NCBI GenBank assembly: GCA_937961455.1 | Contig: CALGNN010000124.1 | Coordinates: 1-54,235 of the forward strand | Direction of reading: 5' to 3' | Length of the DNA stretch: 54,235 nt | Origin: an uncultured Saprospiraceae bacterium | GTDB lineage: Bacteria; Bacteroidota; Bacteroidia; Chitinophagales; Saprospiraceae | Shown here: positions 28,054 through 35,806 of the stretch, piece after piece | How positions within the stretch are numbered: the first letter of the stretch is position 1 | Layout: the number at the start of each line of letters is the position of its first letter | Program-made: the position numbers and the translations under genes | The notes under the pieces: model-generated | What the model was told of the DNA's origin: nothing | Database searches by the model: none | The model's input: the letters and a program-made list of their open reading frames with translations, nothing else

Positions 28054-29913
28054 ATGAAAAATATATCTGGTTTTTTACTCTGCATGATTTTTTCTATTGG
28101 CTTATTGCAAAGTCAATCTTTCGTAAAAACCGATTACCCACCGATTAAGAAGTTGAAAAGTATTAGTGCGGCTGAAATTAGTGCTATGGGAATTGGATAC
28201 GAATTGGTTTATGAAGTCATGCCGGCTCCAGATAGTGAGGGTCCAGTTAATGGTTTTGAAGCACTCAAAAATGAAATTGAAATTCAGCATCCTAAGAAAC
28301 AGATAGCATTGCTTGAAGATAGAGGCGACGCTGATCCTCCACAATACTTCTATGGATTTATGCCCAATCCAATTGGTTCAGGAAGTAGCCCATTAGATAA
28401 TCATTTAGCCGTGAGTAATAATGGACAAATAGTCAGTGGTATTAATAGAAGAGTTACCATCTCAGATCAAAATGGAGATAGACTTGAAACTTATTCTTTA
28501 TCAGCCTTAACAGATGCTCTTGATCTTAGCACTGATTTATTCGATCCTAGAATGATATATGACCCTGAGGCAGATAGATTGGTATTTACCTGTATTCATG
28601 GACGTACTTCAGCCAACAGTTCATTAGTCGTAGGCTTTGCTTCTTCAAGTGATTTAACTGAGGACTGGCATTTTTACTCTTTGGATGGCAACCCTTCACA
28701 AGTATTGGCTTGGTCTGATTATCCTATGATATCTCTTAGTAAAACAGATTTTTTCCTCACAGTAAATTTGATTCGAGAAAATGAACCTTGGGAAACGGGC
28801 TTTGAGGAATCAATCATTTGGCAGATAGATAAACAAACGGGATATGATGGTTTGGATTTAGATGTAAAACTTTGGAATGGCATTTTACATGAAGGCATTA
28901 AGGTGCGCAACCTTTGTCCCATTCCTTCTGCAGATGAAAATCTTGAAGAGAATATGTTTTTTATGTCCAATAGAAATTTTGATATAGAAAACGATAGCAT
29001 CTTTTTGTTTGAGGTGACAGGTCCGGGTAGCGATGTTACTACTGTAATTAATTCTCATATCCTACTTCCTGAAAACCCTTATGGAGCACCACCGAATGCT
29101 GTGCAAGGAAGTGGCGTTGAATTGCAAACCAATGATGCAAGAGTACTAGATGGATTTTACCACAACAATCAAATTCAGTTTGTAGGAAATACGAGAAATA
29201 TAGAAAATAATAAAGCAGGAATTTATCATGGTATCATTAATGATGTCGATGGTGGTGCGCCTGTAATTGAATTAACACATATGACTCAGGAATTTGATGA
29301 ACTTGGATATCCAGATATTGCATGGGTGGGCCTTGATGACAATGATTTAAGTTCAATTATCACAACTGACGCTGTGAGACATCCAGAAATGTTTCCAGGA
29401 GTTGCTGCTTTCCATTATGATGGAATTTCTGATTATTCGGATGCCTTTCATATTAAGGAAGGCGAGACTTCATTCTTAACAAGTAGCACCCTATTAAGGT
29501 GGGGTGATTATACCTCTGCTCAAAGAAAATACAACGAACCAGGCGTGGTTTGGTGTGCAGGATCTTTTGCAAATGGCAATGGACAAGACTTTACATGGAT
29601 TTCGAAAATAGCTAGGCCAGACTTGGTTTCCACTGATGATTTTTCTGAAGATGATATTAAGATTCAAAGTTTTCCTAATCCGAGTTCAGATAGAATTACG
29701 GTGACAGTAGATCTGTCTAAAGCAAGTTATTTAAGTGTGAAATTATATTCTATCAATGGTACTTTACAGAAATCATTTGTGAATGACAAAGTAAAGACTC
29801 CAAGTATGAGCTCATTTACTTTGGATACTAGAAATATACCTGCAGGTATGTATGTCCTGAGTTTTGAAATTGATGGTGTTGTAAGGAAGAGCAGTAAGAT
29901 CCAAATAAATTGA
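28054..29913 (+). CDS. Secreted protein with type A T9SS sorting domain
   Basis: I do not recognise the main domain. The 619 residues begin with a Sec signal peptide (MKNISGFLLCMIFSIGLLQSQ). The central part has features of a beta-rich extracellular domain: DNHLAVSNNGQIVSGINRRVTISD, DPRMIYDPEADRLVFTC and a DYPMISLSK segment, which is the sort of pattern seen in beta-propeller-like extracellular proteins, though I cannot prove it. The last 80 residues (IQSFPNPSSDRITVTVDLS to the end MYVLSFEIDGVVRKSSKIQIN) are a T9SS type A sorting domain, so export to the cell surface is predicted. It is alone on the plus strand between nitroreductase and the histidine kinase. Confidence 0.82.
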   Translation: MKNISGFLLCMIFSIGLLQSQSFVKTDYPPIKKLKSISAAEISAMGIGYELVYEVMPAPDSEGPVNGFEALKNEIEIQHPKKQIALLEDRGDADPPQYFYGFMPNPIGSGSSPLDNHLAVSNNGQIVSGINRRVTISDQNGDRLETYSLSALTDALDLSTDLFDPRMIYDPEADRLVFTCIHGRTSANSSLVVGFASSSDLTEDWHFYSLDGNPSQVLAWSDYPMISLSKTDFFLTVNLIRENEPWETGFEESIIWQIDKQTGYDGLDLDVKLWNGILHEGIKVRNLCPIPSADENLEENMFFMSNRNFDIENDSIFLFEVTGPGSDVTTVINSHILLPENPYGAPPNAVQGSGVELQTNDARVLDGFYHNNQIQFVGNTRNIENNKAGIYHGIINDVDGGAPVIELTHMTQEFDELGYPDIAWVGLDDNDLSSIITTDAVRHPEMFPGVAAFHYDGISDYSDAFHIKEGETSFLTSSTLLRWGDYTSAQRKYNEPGVVWCAGSFANGNGQDFTWISKIARPDLVSTDDFSEDDIKIQSFPNPSSDRITVTVDLSKASYLSVKLYSINGTLQKSFVNDKVKTPSMSSFTLDTRNIPAGMYVLSFEIDGVVRKSSKIQIN

Positions 29914-29931
29914 TGATCTAAATTTTGCTTG

Positions 29932-31062
29932 CTAATTTTCAGTGTAAACCATTTCTAAAGGGAAGCTGATCGTAAAGCATGATCCTTTGTTATTTTCATT
30001 TGCACTAAATGATAATTGTGCTTTATAAAGTTGAAGAATTTCTGAAACAATATAAAGGCCAAGGCCTGTTCCTGGGTATTCCTCATAGGTATGTAATCTT
30101 TTGAAAGGCTTTGTTAGCAAATCTTTGTATTCTTGATCGATCCCTATTCCATTATCTATGAAGGAAATATTCAAGTACGCATCACTTAGTGTTGATGTAA
30201 TTTTAATGGACTTTTCATCATTCAAATTATATTTAACTGCATTATCCAGAAGGTTCAAAACTAAGATTTGCGCATGTGCTTTCTTAATCATCAGTTTTGG
30301 AAGTTCTGCCAAAGATATTTTTACATTATCGTGGTATGCCGAGATGTCTGATTCAATGAGCTGAGGAACCAATTCATTTAAATCTACATAAGCCAATGCT
30401 TCATCTTCTTTGGAGAGTGCATTCAGATTTGAAACAGATTGAATGAGCTCTTTCATTCTGTAAGCTGCAGTTGAAGCATTGGCTAAATATGGATCTAGTT
30501 CTTTGTCTTGATTATTTCGAATGGATAAATCAATAAAACCTATAGCTTGTCTGGTTGGGGTAATTAAATCATGAGCCACAATGGAATTAAACATTTCCAA
30601 TTTGCTATTCTGCTTTTTGATTTCATCGATAAGCTCCTTTGCGTCATCCAAAGCTTTTTGTTGATTATGTACATACATCATTACATTTTTTAGAATCAAT
30701 CTTGAGATGATAAAGGCACTTAATATCACAAATCCAAAATTGATGAATTCTCTAGCTGGCAGATATGATGTGTCAAGGATTGATCCGTTTGCCAAATTGT
30801 ACTGCCGTGCTACAATGTATCCAATAAATAAGATAACATTAAACGCAATGGCATATCTTATTGATATTAAAATGGAAGCACTACAAAAGGTCATTACAAT
30901 TAATAATGGATGTATTTGAATGGAAAACCCACCAAGCAATGATGTGAATAAAATCAACAAGCAATTAAGTCCTAGGATGTAAATAGAAGCTGCCCTTCTA
31001 TAAGCTTTAAAGTTCAAGAATAAACAAAATGAACTCAATAGCATCATGGCCAAATAAATCAA
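29932..31062 (-). CDS. Sensor histidine kinase, main part of a frameshifted gene
   Basis: Membrane histidine kinase. The translated part begins at a TTG (31062) inside a membrane region and contains about four hydrophobic helices, then a coiled linker (NQQKALDDAKELIDEIKKQ), the HisKA H-box with the phosphorylated His in FNSIVAHDLITP, and the HATPase domain with N box NLLDNAVKYN, G1 box DNGIGI and G2 box TGLGLYIV. The receiver domain is absent. Read upstream, the same frame continues to 31137 with more hydrophobic sequence (YYGVINLFSLYIF) before a TAG, and the true N terminus is in another frame (31059-31241). So the gene is frameshifted; no partner response regulator is near. Confidence 0.88.
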   Translation of the reverse strand: MIYLAMMLLSSFCLFLNFKAYRRAASIYILGLNCLLILFTSLLGGFSIQIHPLLIVMTFCSASILISIRYAIAFNVILFIGYIVARQYNLANGSILDTSYLPAREFINFGFVILSAFIISRLILKNVMMYVHNQQKALDDAKELIDEIKKQNSKLEMFNSIVAHDLITPTRQAIGFIDLSIRNNQDKELDPYLANASTAAYRMKELIQSVSNLNALSKEDEALAYVDLNELVPQLIESDISAYHDNVKISLAELPKLMIKKAHAQILVLNLLDNAVKYNLNDEKSIKITSTLSDAYLNISFIDNGIGIDQEYKDLLTKPFKRLHTYEEYPGTGLGLYIVSEILQLYKAQLSFSANENNKGSCFTISFPLEMVYTEN

Positions 31063-31241
31063 TGAAACTTTAAAATGGGCATTGAAGATATAGAGTGAAA
31101 ATAAATTAATGACACCGTAATAGAGAGCAATGCAATACTATTGGTAAAGTAAATGGAATATCTATGTAGCTCCGTATTGGTGTCAGTAATTCCAATTCTT
31201 AATATTCGATCAATATTTTTGAAAAGCTTTCCCATTTTCAA
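31059..31241 (-). pseudogene. N-terminal fragment of the frameshifted histidine kinase
   Basis: A 60-residue piece; the likely start is the third residue (MGKLFKNIDRILRIGI). It has the RIGITDTNTELHRYSIYFTNS segment typical of the cytoplasmic N terminus before the first transmembrane helix of Bacteroidota membrane kinases and cyclases. Its frame ends at TGA (31061-31059) within the region where the kinase frame carries good hydrophobic sequence. The switch can be placed anywhere from 31062 to 31137; the AGAGAG run at 31122-31127 (CTCTCT on the coding strand) is the best candidate. One base change there joins the two frames into one kinase gene of about 430 residues. Confidence 0.75.
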
Positions 31242-31403
31242 CTTTAAGGAATGTGCATAATTACTACATGAGTAATAGATGTATACTTCTTAATGCTTAT
31301 AAGTTCAAATTGTTAGATCAATAGTAAGTATTTTTTTAATTGAATGTTGCTATCATCTGAATACACGAACAACACAATGCAAATGGGTCTAGCTAAAGAT
31401 ATT

Positions 31404-31419
31404 TTTAGATAAGTCTAAA
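31404..31419 (+). promoter_or_regulatory. DtxR-type operator-like palindrome
   Basis: A perfect 6-bp inverted repeat, TTTAGA and TCTAAA around TAAG, lies 33 bases before the start of the DtxR-family gene. It sits where the interval between a putative -33 and the TATCTTGG -7-like box would be, so repressor binding would block RNA polymerase. DtxR/MntR-family operators are AT-rich palindromes of this size and shape. Autoregulation of the whole metal operon is inferred. Confidence 0.6.
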
Positions 31420-31451
31420 TATTTATTTATCTTGGTGTAAATTCAGTATGT

Positions 31452-32114
31452 ATGTTAACTATTGCCGAAGAAAACTATTTGAAAGCCATTTTCAAACTGA
31501 GTAATGGCGAAGCCAAGACTGTTTCAACCAATGCCATTTCTGATGAGATGGAGACCAGAGCTGCTTCTGTTACTGACATGATTAGAAGGCTAGCTGAAAA
31601 AGGTTATGTCGCTTATGAAAAGTATCGTGGAGTAAAACTCAATCCTTCTGGTGTACAGACTGCTGTGAAAGTTTTGCGTAAGCATAGACTATGGGAATCT
31701 TTCCTTGTCGAAAAACTTCAATTTAGTTGGGATGAAGTACATCCAATTGCAGAACAATTGGAACATATAAAATCTGATGAACTCATTGATAAATTGGATG
31801 CATTTTTGAACTACCCAAAATTTGATCCTCATGGTGACCCCATCCCTTCTGCTGATGGAAAGTATACCCTTAGAAATCAAATCTTACTCAGTCAATGTGA
31901 AAAAGAATTCACAGGGACCGTCGTAGGTGTCAAAGAACATAGTAAAGCCTTTCTTCAATATTTGGATACTATCAAAATTTCTTTGGGAACAAAGATCCAT
32001 ATCATGGATAAGCTTGATTACTATGAGAGTGTCAAAGTAATCATTGATGATAAAACTGAAATACTGCTAAACTCCTCAGCAACATCAAAAATATTTCTCA
32101 AACCTAATTCATGA
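31452..32114 (+). CDS. DtxR/MntR family metal-dependent transcriptional regulator
   Basis: Metal-responsive repressor of 220 residues. The N-terminal winged helix-turn-helix is clear: EENYLKAIFKLSNG...VSTNAISDEMETRAASVTDMIRRLAEKGYVAYEKYRGVKLNPSG. The middle HRLWESFLVEKLQFSWDEVHPIAEQLEHIKSDELIDKLDAFLNYPKFDPHGDPIPSADG matches the metal-binding dimerisation domain, and the C-terminal part looks like an FeoA/SH3-like domain. Whether it senses manganese, iron or zinc cannot be decided; the downstream transporter suggests manganese or zinc. It overlaps the binding-protein gene by 4 bases. Confidence 0.92.
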   Translation: MLTIAEENYLKAIFKLSNGEAKTVSTNAISDEMETRAASVTDMIRRLAEKGYVAYEKYRGVKLNPSGVQTAVKVLRKHRLWESFLVEKLQFSWDEVHPIAEQLEHIKSDELIDKLDAFLNYPKFDPHGDPIPSADGKYTLRNQILLSQCEKEFTGTVVGVKEHSKAFLQYLDTIKISLGTKIHIMDKLDYYESVKVIIDDKTEILLNSSATSKIFLKPNS

Positions 32115-33115
32115 AAAACTTATATATATTTTTTGCGATTTGTTTCTGCTCTTTCACATCTTATGCACAGGAAGGAAAACCATCTGTTGTAGCTACTGCT
32201 TCAATGTGGGCCGATATGGCAAAAAAAATTGGTGGTCCTCATATTGATGTCAAATTAGTTGTTCCCATAGGAGGTGATCCTCACCTATATGAACCTACTC
32301 CAGGAGATGCAACAATGGTGGCAGATGCAGATCTCATATTACGCAATGGACTGACCTTTGAAGGGTGGCTTAATGAGCTCATTGAAAATAGTGGAACTAA
32401 AGCGCCTTCTGTACTCATAACCAAGGGTGTAAATGCTATTGAAAGTACCAGCTATAAAAATGCAGCAGATCCTCATGCTTGGATGGATGCATCAAATGGT
32501 CTGATCTATATAAAGAATATTAGAAATGCACTTACTACACTTATTCCAGAGCACCAAAAAAGTATCAATGAACGCTACCAAGCCTATAAGCAAGAACTCA
32601 TTGATACCGATAACTACATTATAGAACGAATAAAAGAAATTCCTGAAGAACAAAGGATCTTGATTACCTCACATGATGCATTTCAATATTTTGGCAGAAA
32701 ATATGGTATACGCTTAGAAGCGATTTTGGGAACGTCTACAGACGCAGAGGTTCAAACCTCAGATATCAACAGAGTCAATAGTATCATCAAATCTTCAAAG
32801 TTAAAGGCGGTCTTTATTGAAAGTACCATCAATCCAAAACTCTTGCAACAGTTGGCCATCGAAAACGACATTTCCATTGGCGGAAAGTTATTCGCTGACT
32901 CATTAGGCGATGAGGACTCAGAAGCACCAACATACATTGAGATGCTTAGGTATAATGCGGATACCATTGTCGGAGCACTCACTGGAACATCTAGTGAGCA
33001 CATGCACAACAAGCAAGAAGGAAAATCAAATGTATTAATGATCATTTTGTTGGCTGCAATTTTAATAGGTGCTCTTATATTTTTAGCCGTTAAATTAAAC
33101 CCACGACATGATTAA
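32111..33115 (+). CDS. Metal ABC transporter substrate-binding protein with C-terminal membrane anchor
   Basis: Cluster A-1 (ZnuA/MntC/TroA-like) zinc or manganese binding protein, 334 residues. It has a Sec signal peptide (MKNLYIFFAICFCSFTSYAQ). Metal-ligand regions are GGDPHLYEPTPGD, DPHAWMDASNG and ITSHDAFQYFGRKYG, and GTSTDAEVQTSD is the later Asp/Glu-containing segment. There is no long His-rich loop. Unusually, the C terminus has a transmembrane helix (SNVLMIILLAAILIGALIFLAVKL) with basic residues after it; most members are lipoproteins or free periplasmic proteins, so this one is probably anchored to the inner membrane. It overlaps both neighbours. Confidence 0.9.
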   Translation: MKNLYIFFAICFCSFTSYAQEGKPSVVATASMWADMAKKIGGPHIDVKLVVPIGGDPHLYEPTPGDATMVADADLILRNGLTFEGWLNELIENSGTKAPSVLITKGVNAIESTSYKNAADPHAWMDASNGLIYIKNIRNALTTLIPEHQKSINERYQAYKQELIDTDNYIIERIKEIPEEQRILITSHDAFQYFGRKYGIRLEAILGTSTDAEVQTSDINRVNSIIKSSKLKAVFIESTINPKLLQQLAIENDISIGGKLFADSLGDEDSEAPTYIEMLRYNADTIVGALTGTSSEHMHNKQEGKSNVLMIILLAAILIGALIFLAVKLNPRHD

Positions 33116-33854
33116 GCCCATTTCAATTAGTGTAGAAGATCTCTCCGTTTCTTATGAAAAGAAAAGAGTGCTAACAAACATTTACTTAAAAATTGAAGCT
33201 GGAAATGTGATAGGTGTTATTGGCCCAAACGGTGCTGGAAAGTCTACGCTTTTCAAGTCCATTCTTGGCTTAGTTGAAATGGATACAGGCGAGATTTTTG
33301 TGGAAGGAAAAAACATCTCTAAAGTAAGAAAAAAAATTGCTTATGTCCCACAAAAAGATGATGTGGATTGGAGTTTTCCTGCGACAGTAATGGACATTGT
33401 TTTAATGGGCAGATATCCATATAAAGGAATTTTTCAAAGAATTGATAATCAAGATAAAGCTATAGCTGACAAAGCCTTGTCTGATATGGGAATCCTAAAT
33501 TTAAAGGATCGTCAAATTGGGGAATTGTCTGGAGGTCAACAACAAAGAGTTTTTTTGGCAAGAGCTTTATGCCAAGAGGCAGATATTTTTTTCTTGGATG
33601 AGCCTTTTGTTGGAGTAGATATTACTACAGAAGAAAGAATTATCAGTCTTCTCAAAAGTCTTGCTGCAGAGGGAAAAACGCTTTTAGTAGTGCATCATGA
33701 TCTCTCTAATGTAGAAGAATATTTTGATGAGGTAATTTTACTCAACCAAAGACTCATAGCCTATGGTGACACTGACAAAACTTTTATTAAAGAAAATATT
33801 TCTAAAACCTACGGTGGACAATTACCCATCCTTCAAAAAACTGGACTTATTTAG
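33108..33854 (+). CDS. Metal ABC transporter ATP-binding protein
   Basis: ATPase component (ZnuC/MntB type), 248 residues. Walker A GPNGAGKST (residues 39-47), Q-loop VPQKDDVDWSFP, signature LSGGQQQR, Walker B ADIFFLDEP and H-loop VVHHDLS are all intact; the FPATVMDIVLMGRYPYKG stretch is typical of the manganese/zinc/iron cluster. It starts 8 bases before the end of the binding-protein gene. Its stop is followed by a convergent gene, so the permease is not in this operon. The ATPase therefore needs a permease encoded elsewhere, or the operon is incomplete. Confidence 0.94.
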   Translation: MIKPISISVEDLSVSYEKKRVLTNIYLKIEAGNVIGVIGPNGAGKSTLFKSILGLVEMDTGEIFVEGKNISKVRKKIAYVPQKDDVDWSFPATVMDIVLMGRYPYKGIFQRIDNQDKAIADKALSDMGILNLKDRQIGELSGGQQQRVFLARALCQEADIFFLDEPFVGVDITTEERIISLLKSLAAEGKTLLVVHHDLSNVEEYFDEVILLNQRLIAYGDTDKTFIKENISKTYGGQLPILQKTGLI

Positions 33855-34282
33855 GTGGTCCTATTAAAACCAAATGCTTCTTTGGTGGGTCCATGTGATC
33901 GATAGTGATCTAATTTTTGTTTGGCTTCAAACAGGTCTGGAGTATGGCCATCTTCCACATTCCAGAGGACCATATAAGCTTGCTTCATTTTATGAAACCA
34001 TTCTTTTTTCCGTTTGTACACTTTCAAATGATTACCTGAGTAGACAAAGTCTTTTAAAGATTTTTCATCCTTCCAAACAGAAAGATTAATGATAAGCATA
34101 TCATTATCAAATATGCTTCGATCCATAACTACTACTTCATCATCATCCTTATATCTCCATATAAATCCTGGGCTTGCTTCCGCCTCTTGATTTACAATAT
34201 CTAGACTTGCAACAAAATCTTTCATTCGCTCACTGTCCATGGGTTCTATCATTTCCGCAATGTTGAGTTGAGCTAAAGGCAT
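33851..34282 (-). CDS. DUF3291 domain-containing protein
   Basis: A 143-residue cytoplasmic protein of the DUF3291 family, recognised by AQLNIAEMIEPMDSERMKDFVASLDIVN and the SVWKDEKSLKDFVYSGNHL and VLWNVEDGHTP segments, a fold related to dimeric alpha/beta-barrel proteins such as antibiotic biosynthesis monooxygenases. The function of the family is not established. Its 3' end overlaps the convergent ABC ATPase gene by 4 bases. It starts 4 bases after the beta-CASP hydrolase gene, so the two are likely co-transcribed. Confidence 0.82.
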   Translation of the reverse strand: MPLAQLNIAEMIEPMDSERMKDFVASLDIVNQEAEASPGFIWRYKDDDEVVVMDRSIFDNDMLIINLSVWKDEKSLKDFVYSGNHLKVYKRKKEWFHKMKQAYMVLWNVEDGHTPDLFEAKQKLDHYRSHGPTKEAFGFNRTT

Positions 34283-34286
34283 AGGC

Positions 34287-35702
34287 TTATATTAATTCAA
34301 AGGATTGACCTAGGTCTGGAATAATAATAGATTCTTCATGTCCTGCTTCTTTCATGTGGTGCTTGAAAGGCTCTTGTCGATCAATCTCTCCATGAACCAA
34401 AAATGTTTGTTTTACGGTTCCTTTTTGATTTCCTAAAAATTCAATTAATTCATTCTTATCCGCATGTCCTGAAAAAGAGTCCATAATTTGTACTTCAGCC
34501 TTAACGAATTTTCGTTCTCCAAATAACTTTATAGATTCAATGCCATTTCTCAGCATTCCTCCAGGTGTATCTGGCGCACAATAGCCAACAATGAGGAAAG
34601 TATTTTTCTCGTGATCAATATTATTAAATAAATGATGCTTCACTCTTCCAGCATTCATCATACCAGAAGAACTGATAATGATGGAAGGTTCGTTAGAATT
34701 ATTCAGAGACTTTGAAAGCGCAACATCTCTTATATAAGTCAAGGAATTAAAACCAAAAGGATCGTCATCAATTAAGAGATACTCATTCAAGGCATTGTCA
34801 TAACATTCTGGATGAGTTCCAAATATTTGGGTGGCGTTTACTGCTAATGGGCTATCCACATAGACAGGCGTTTTTGGAAGCAAACCGTCATTGTACATTT
34901 GATCAAGTAAGTAGATAATTTCTTGCGTCCTTCCCACACTAAAAGCAGGAATGATTAATTTACCTTTTTTATCTAAAACTGTCTTTTTGAGAATTTCTAA
35001 AAACTTGTCTTTCTCTCCTGGTAAAGCACTGTGTAATTTATTCCCATAAGTAGATTCTGTAATAACATAATCTGCTTCAGGCATAGGGATAGGGTCTCTT
35101 AAGATGGGTCTACCAGGTCTTCCTACATCACCTGTAAAGGAAATTCTTTTTATTTCTCCTCCTTCTTTGATTCGAATATTCACAGAAGCCGATCCTAAAA
35201 TATGGCCCGCATCTCGAAACATTACTTCTACTTTATCATTGATCTTAGTCCATCTTTCGTATCCACAACTGATAAATTGCTCCATACAACTAGCAGCATC
35301 TTCACTTTTATATAATGCTTCTCTAAGTGGCTTCCTCTTGGACTTCTTTTTCTTTAATTGTTTTTTGTTAAAATACTCTGCATCTCTTACTTGAATTTTT
35401 GCACTGTCAAGGAGCATGATAGCACAAAGACTTCTGGTAGCGTGGGTACAATATATTGGGCCTGTGTATCCATCCTTCGTCAATTTAGGAAGCCTTCCAG
35501 CGTGATCAATGTGCGCATGTGAAAGAAGCAGCAAATCAATCTCTTTTGGATCATAGTAGAAACTGTTATTGAAATCTTCCATGGCCTGATTACTGCCTTG
35601 GTATAATCCACAATCTAGTAAGATTTTATATCCATCATCAAGTGTAATCAAGTGGCTACTCCCTGTTACCTGTCTAGCTGCACCGCAAAATTTAATTTTC
35701 AT
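34287..35702 (-). CDS. MBL-fold beta-CASP RNA-processing-type hydrolase
   Basis: Metallo-beta-lactamase-fold protein with a beta-CASP insertion, 471 residues, of the YSH1/CPSF73-like bacterial group. The zinc-binding motif is LSHAHIDHAGRLPK (His62, His64, Asp66, His67), then the DAGHILGS segment, GDVGRPGRPILRDP and the C-terminal SFSGHADKNEL with its conserved His; the beta-CASP domain includes VDSPLAVNATQIFG. Bacterial members are RNases or uncharacterised hydrolases; an RNA substrate is an inference. No signal peptide. It is the first gene of a two-gene unit with DUF3291. Confidence 0.9.
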   Translation of the reverse strand: MKIKFCGAARQVTGSSHLITLDDGYKILLDCGLYQGSNQAMEDFNNSFYYDPKEIDLLLLSHAHIDHAGRLPKLTKDGYTGPIYCTHATRSLCAIMLLDSAKIQVRDAEYFNKKQLKKKKSKRKPLREALYKSEDAASCMEQFISCGYERWTKINDKVEVMFRDAGHILGSASVNIRIKEGGEIKRISFTGDVGRPGRPILRDPIPMPEADYVITESTYGNKLHSALPGEKDKFLEILKKTVLDKKGKLIIPAFSVGRTQEIIYLLDQMYNDGLLPKTPVYVDSPLAVNATQIFGTHPECYDNALNEYLLIDDDPFGFNSLTYIRDVALSKSLNNSNEPSIIISSSGMMNAGRVKHHLFNNIDHEKNTFLIVGYCAPDTPGGMLRNGIESIKLFGERKFVKAEVQIMDSFSGHADKNELIEFLGNQKGTVKQTFLVHGEIDRQEPFKHHMKEAGHEESIIIPDLGQSFELI

Positions 35703-35704
35703 AT

Positions 35705-35720
35705 ATCCTTAATTAAGGAT
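35705..35720. promoter_or_regulatory. Perfect 16-bp palindrome upstream of the beta-CASP gene
   Basis: ATCCTTAATTAAGGAT is fully self-complementary and ends two bases before the ATG at 35702, so it would sit at the ribosome-binding site or bind a dimeric regulator. A minus-strand TACTTTGC sequence close by resembles a -7 box but with one base too few. Confidence 0.45.
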
Positions 35721-35806
35721 CGCAAAGTATGAAATTTTTAGCTGATTGGCCGTCCCTCTTGGAGGTAAATATGGAACAGATGGTACTTGCAAAAAAGCCC
35801 TTAGTC

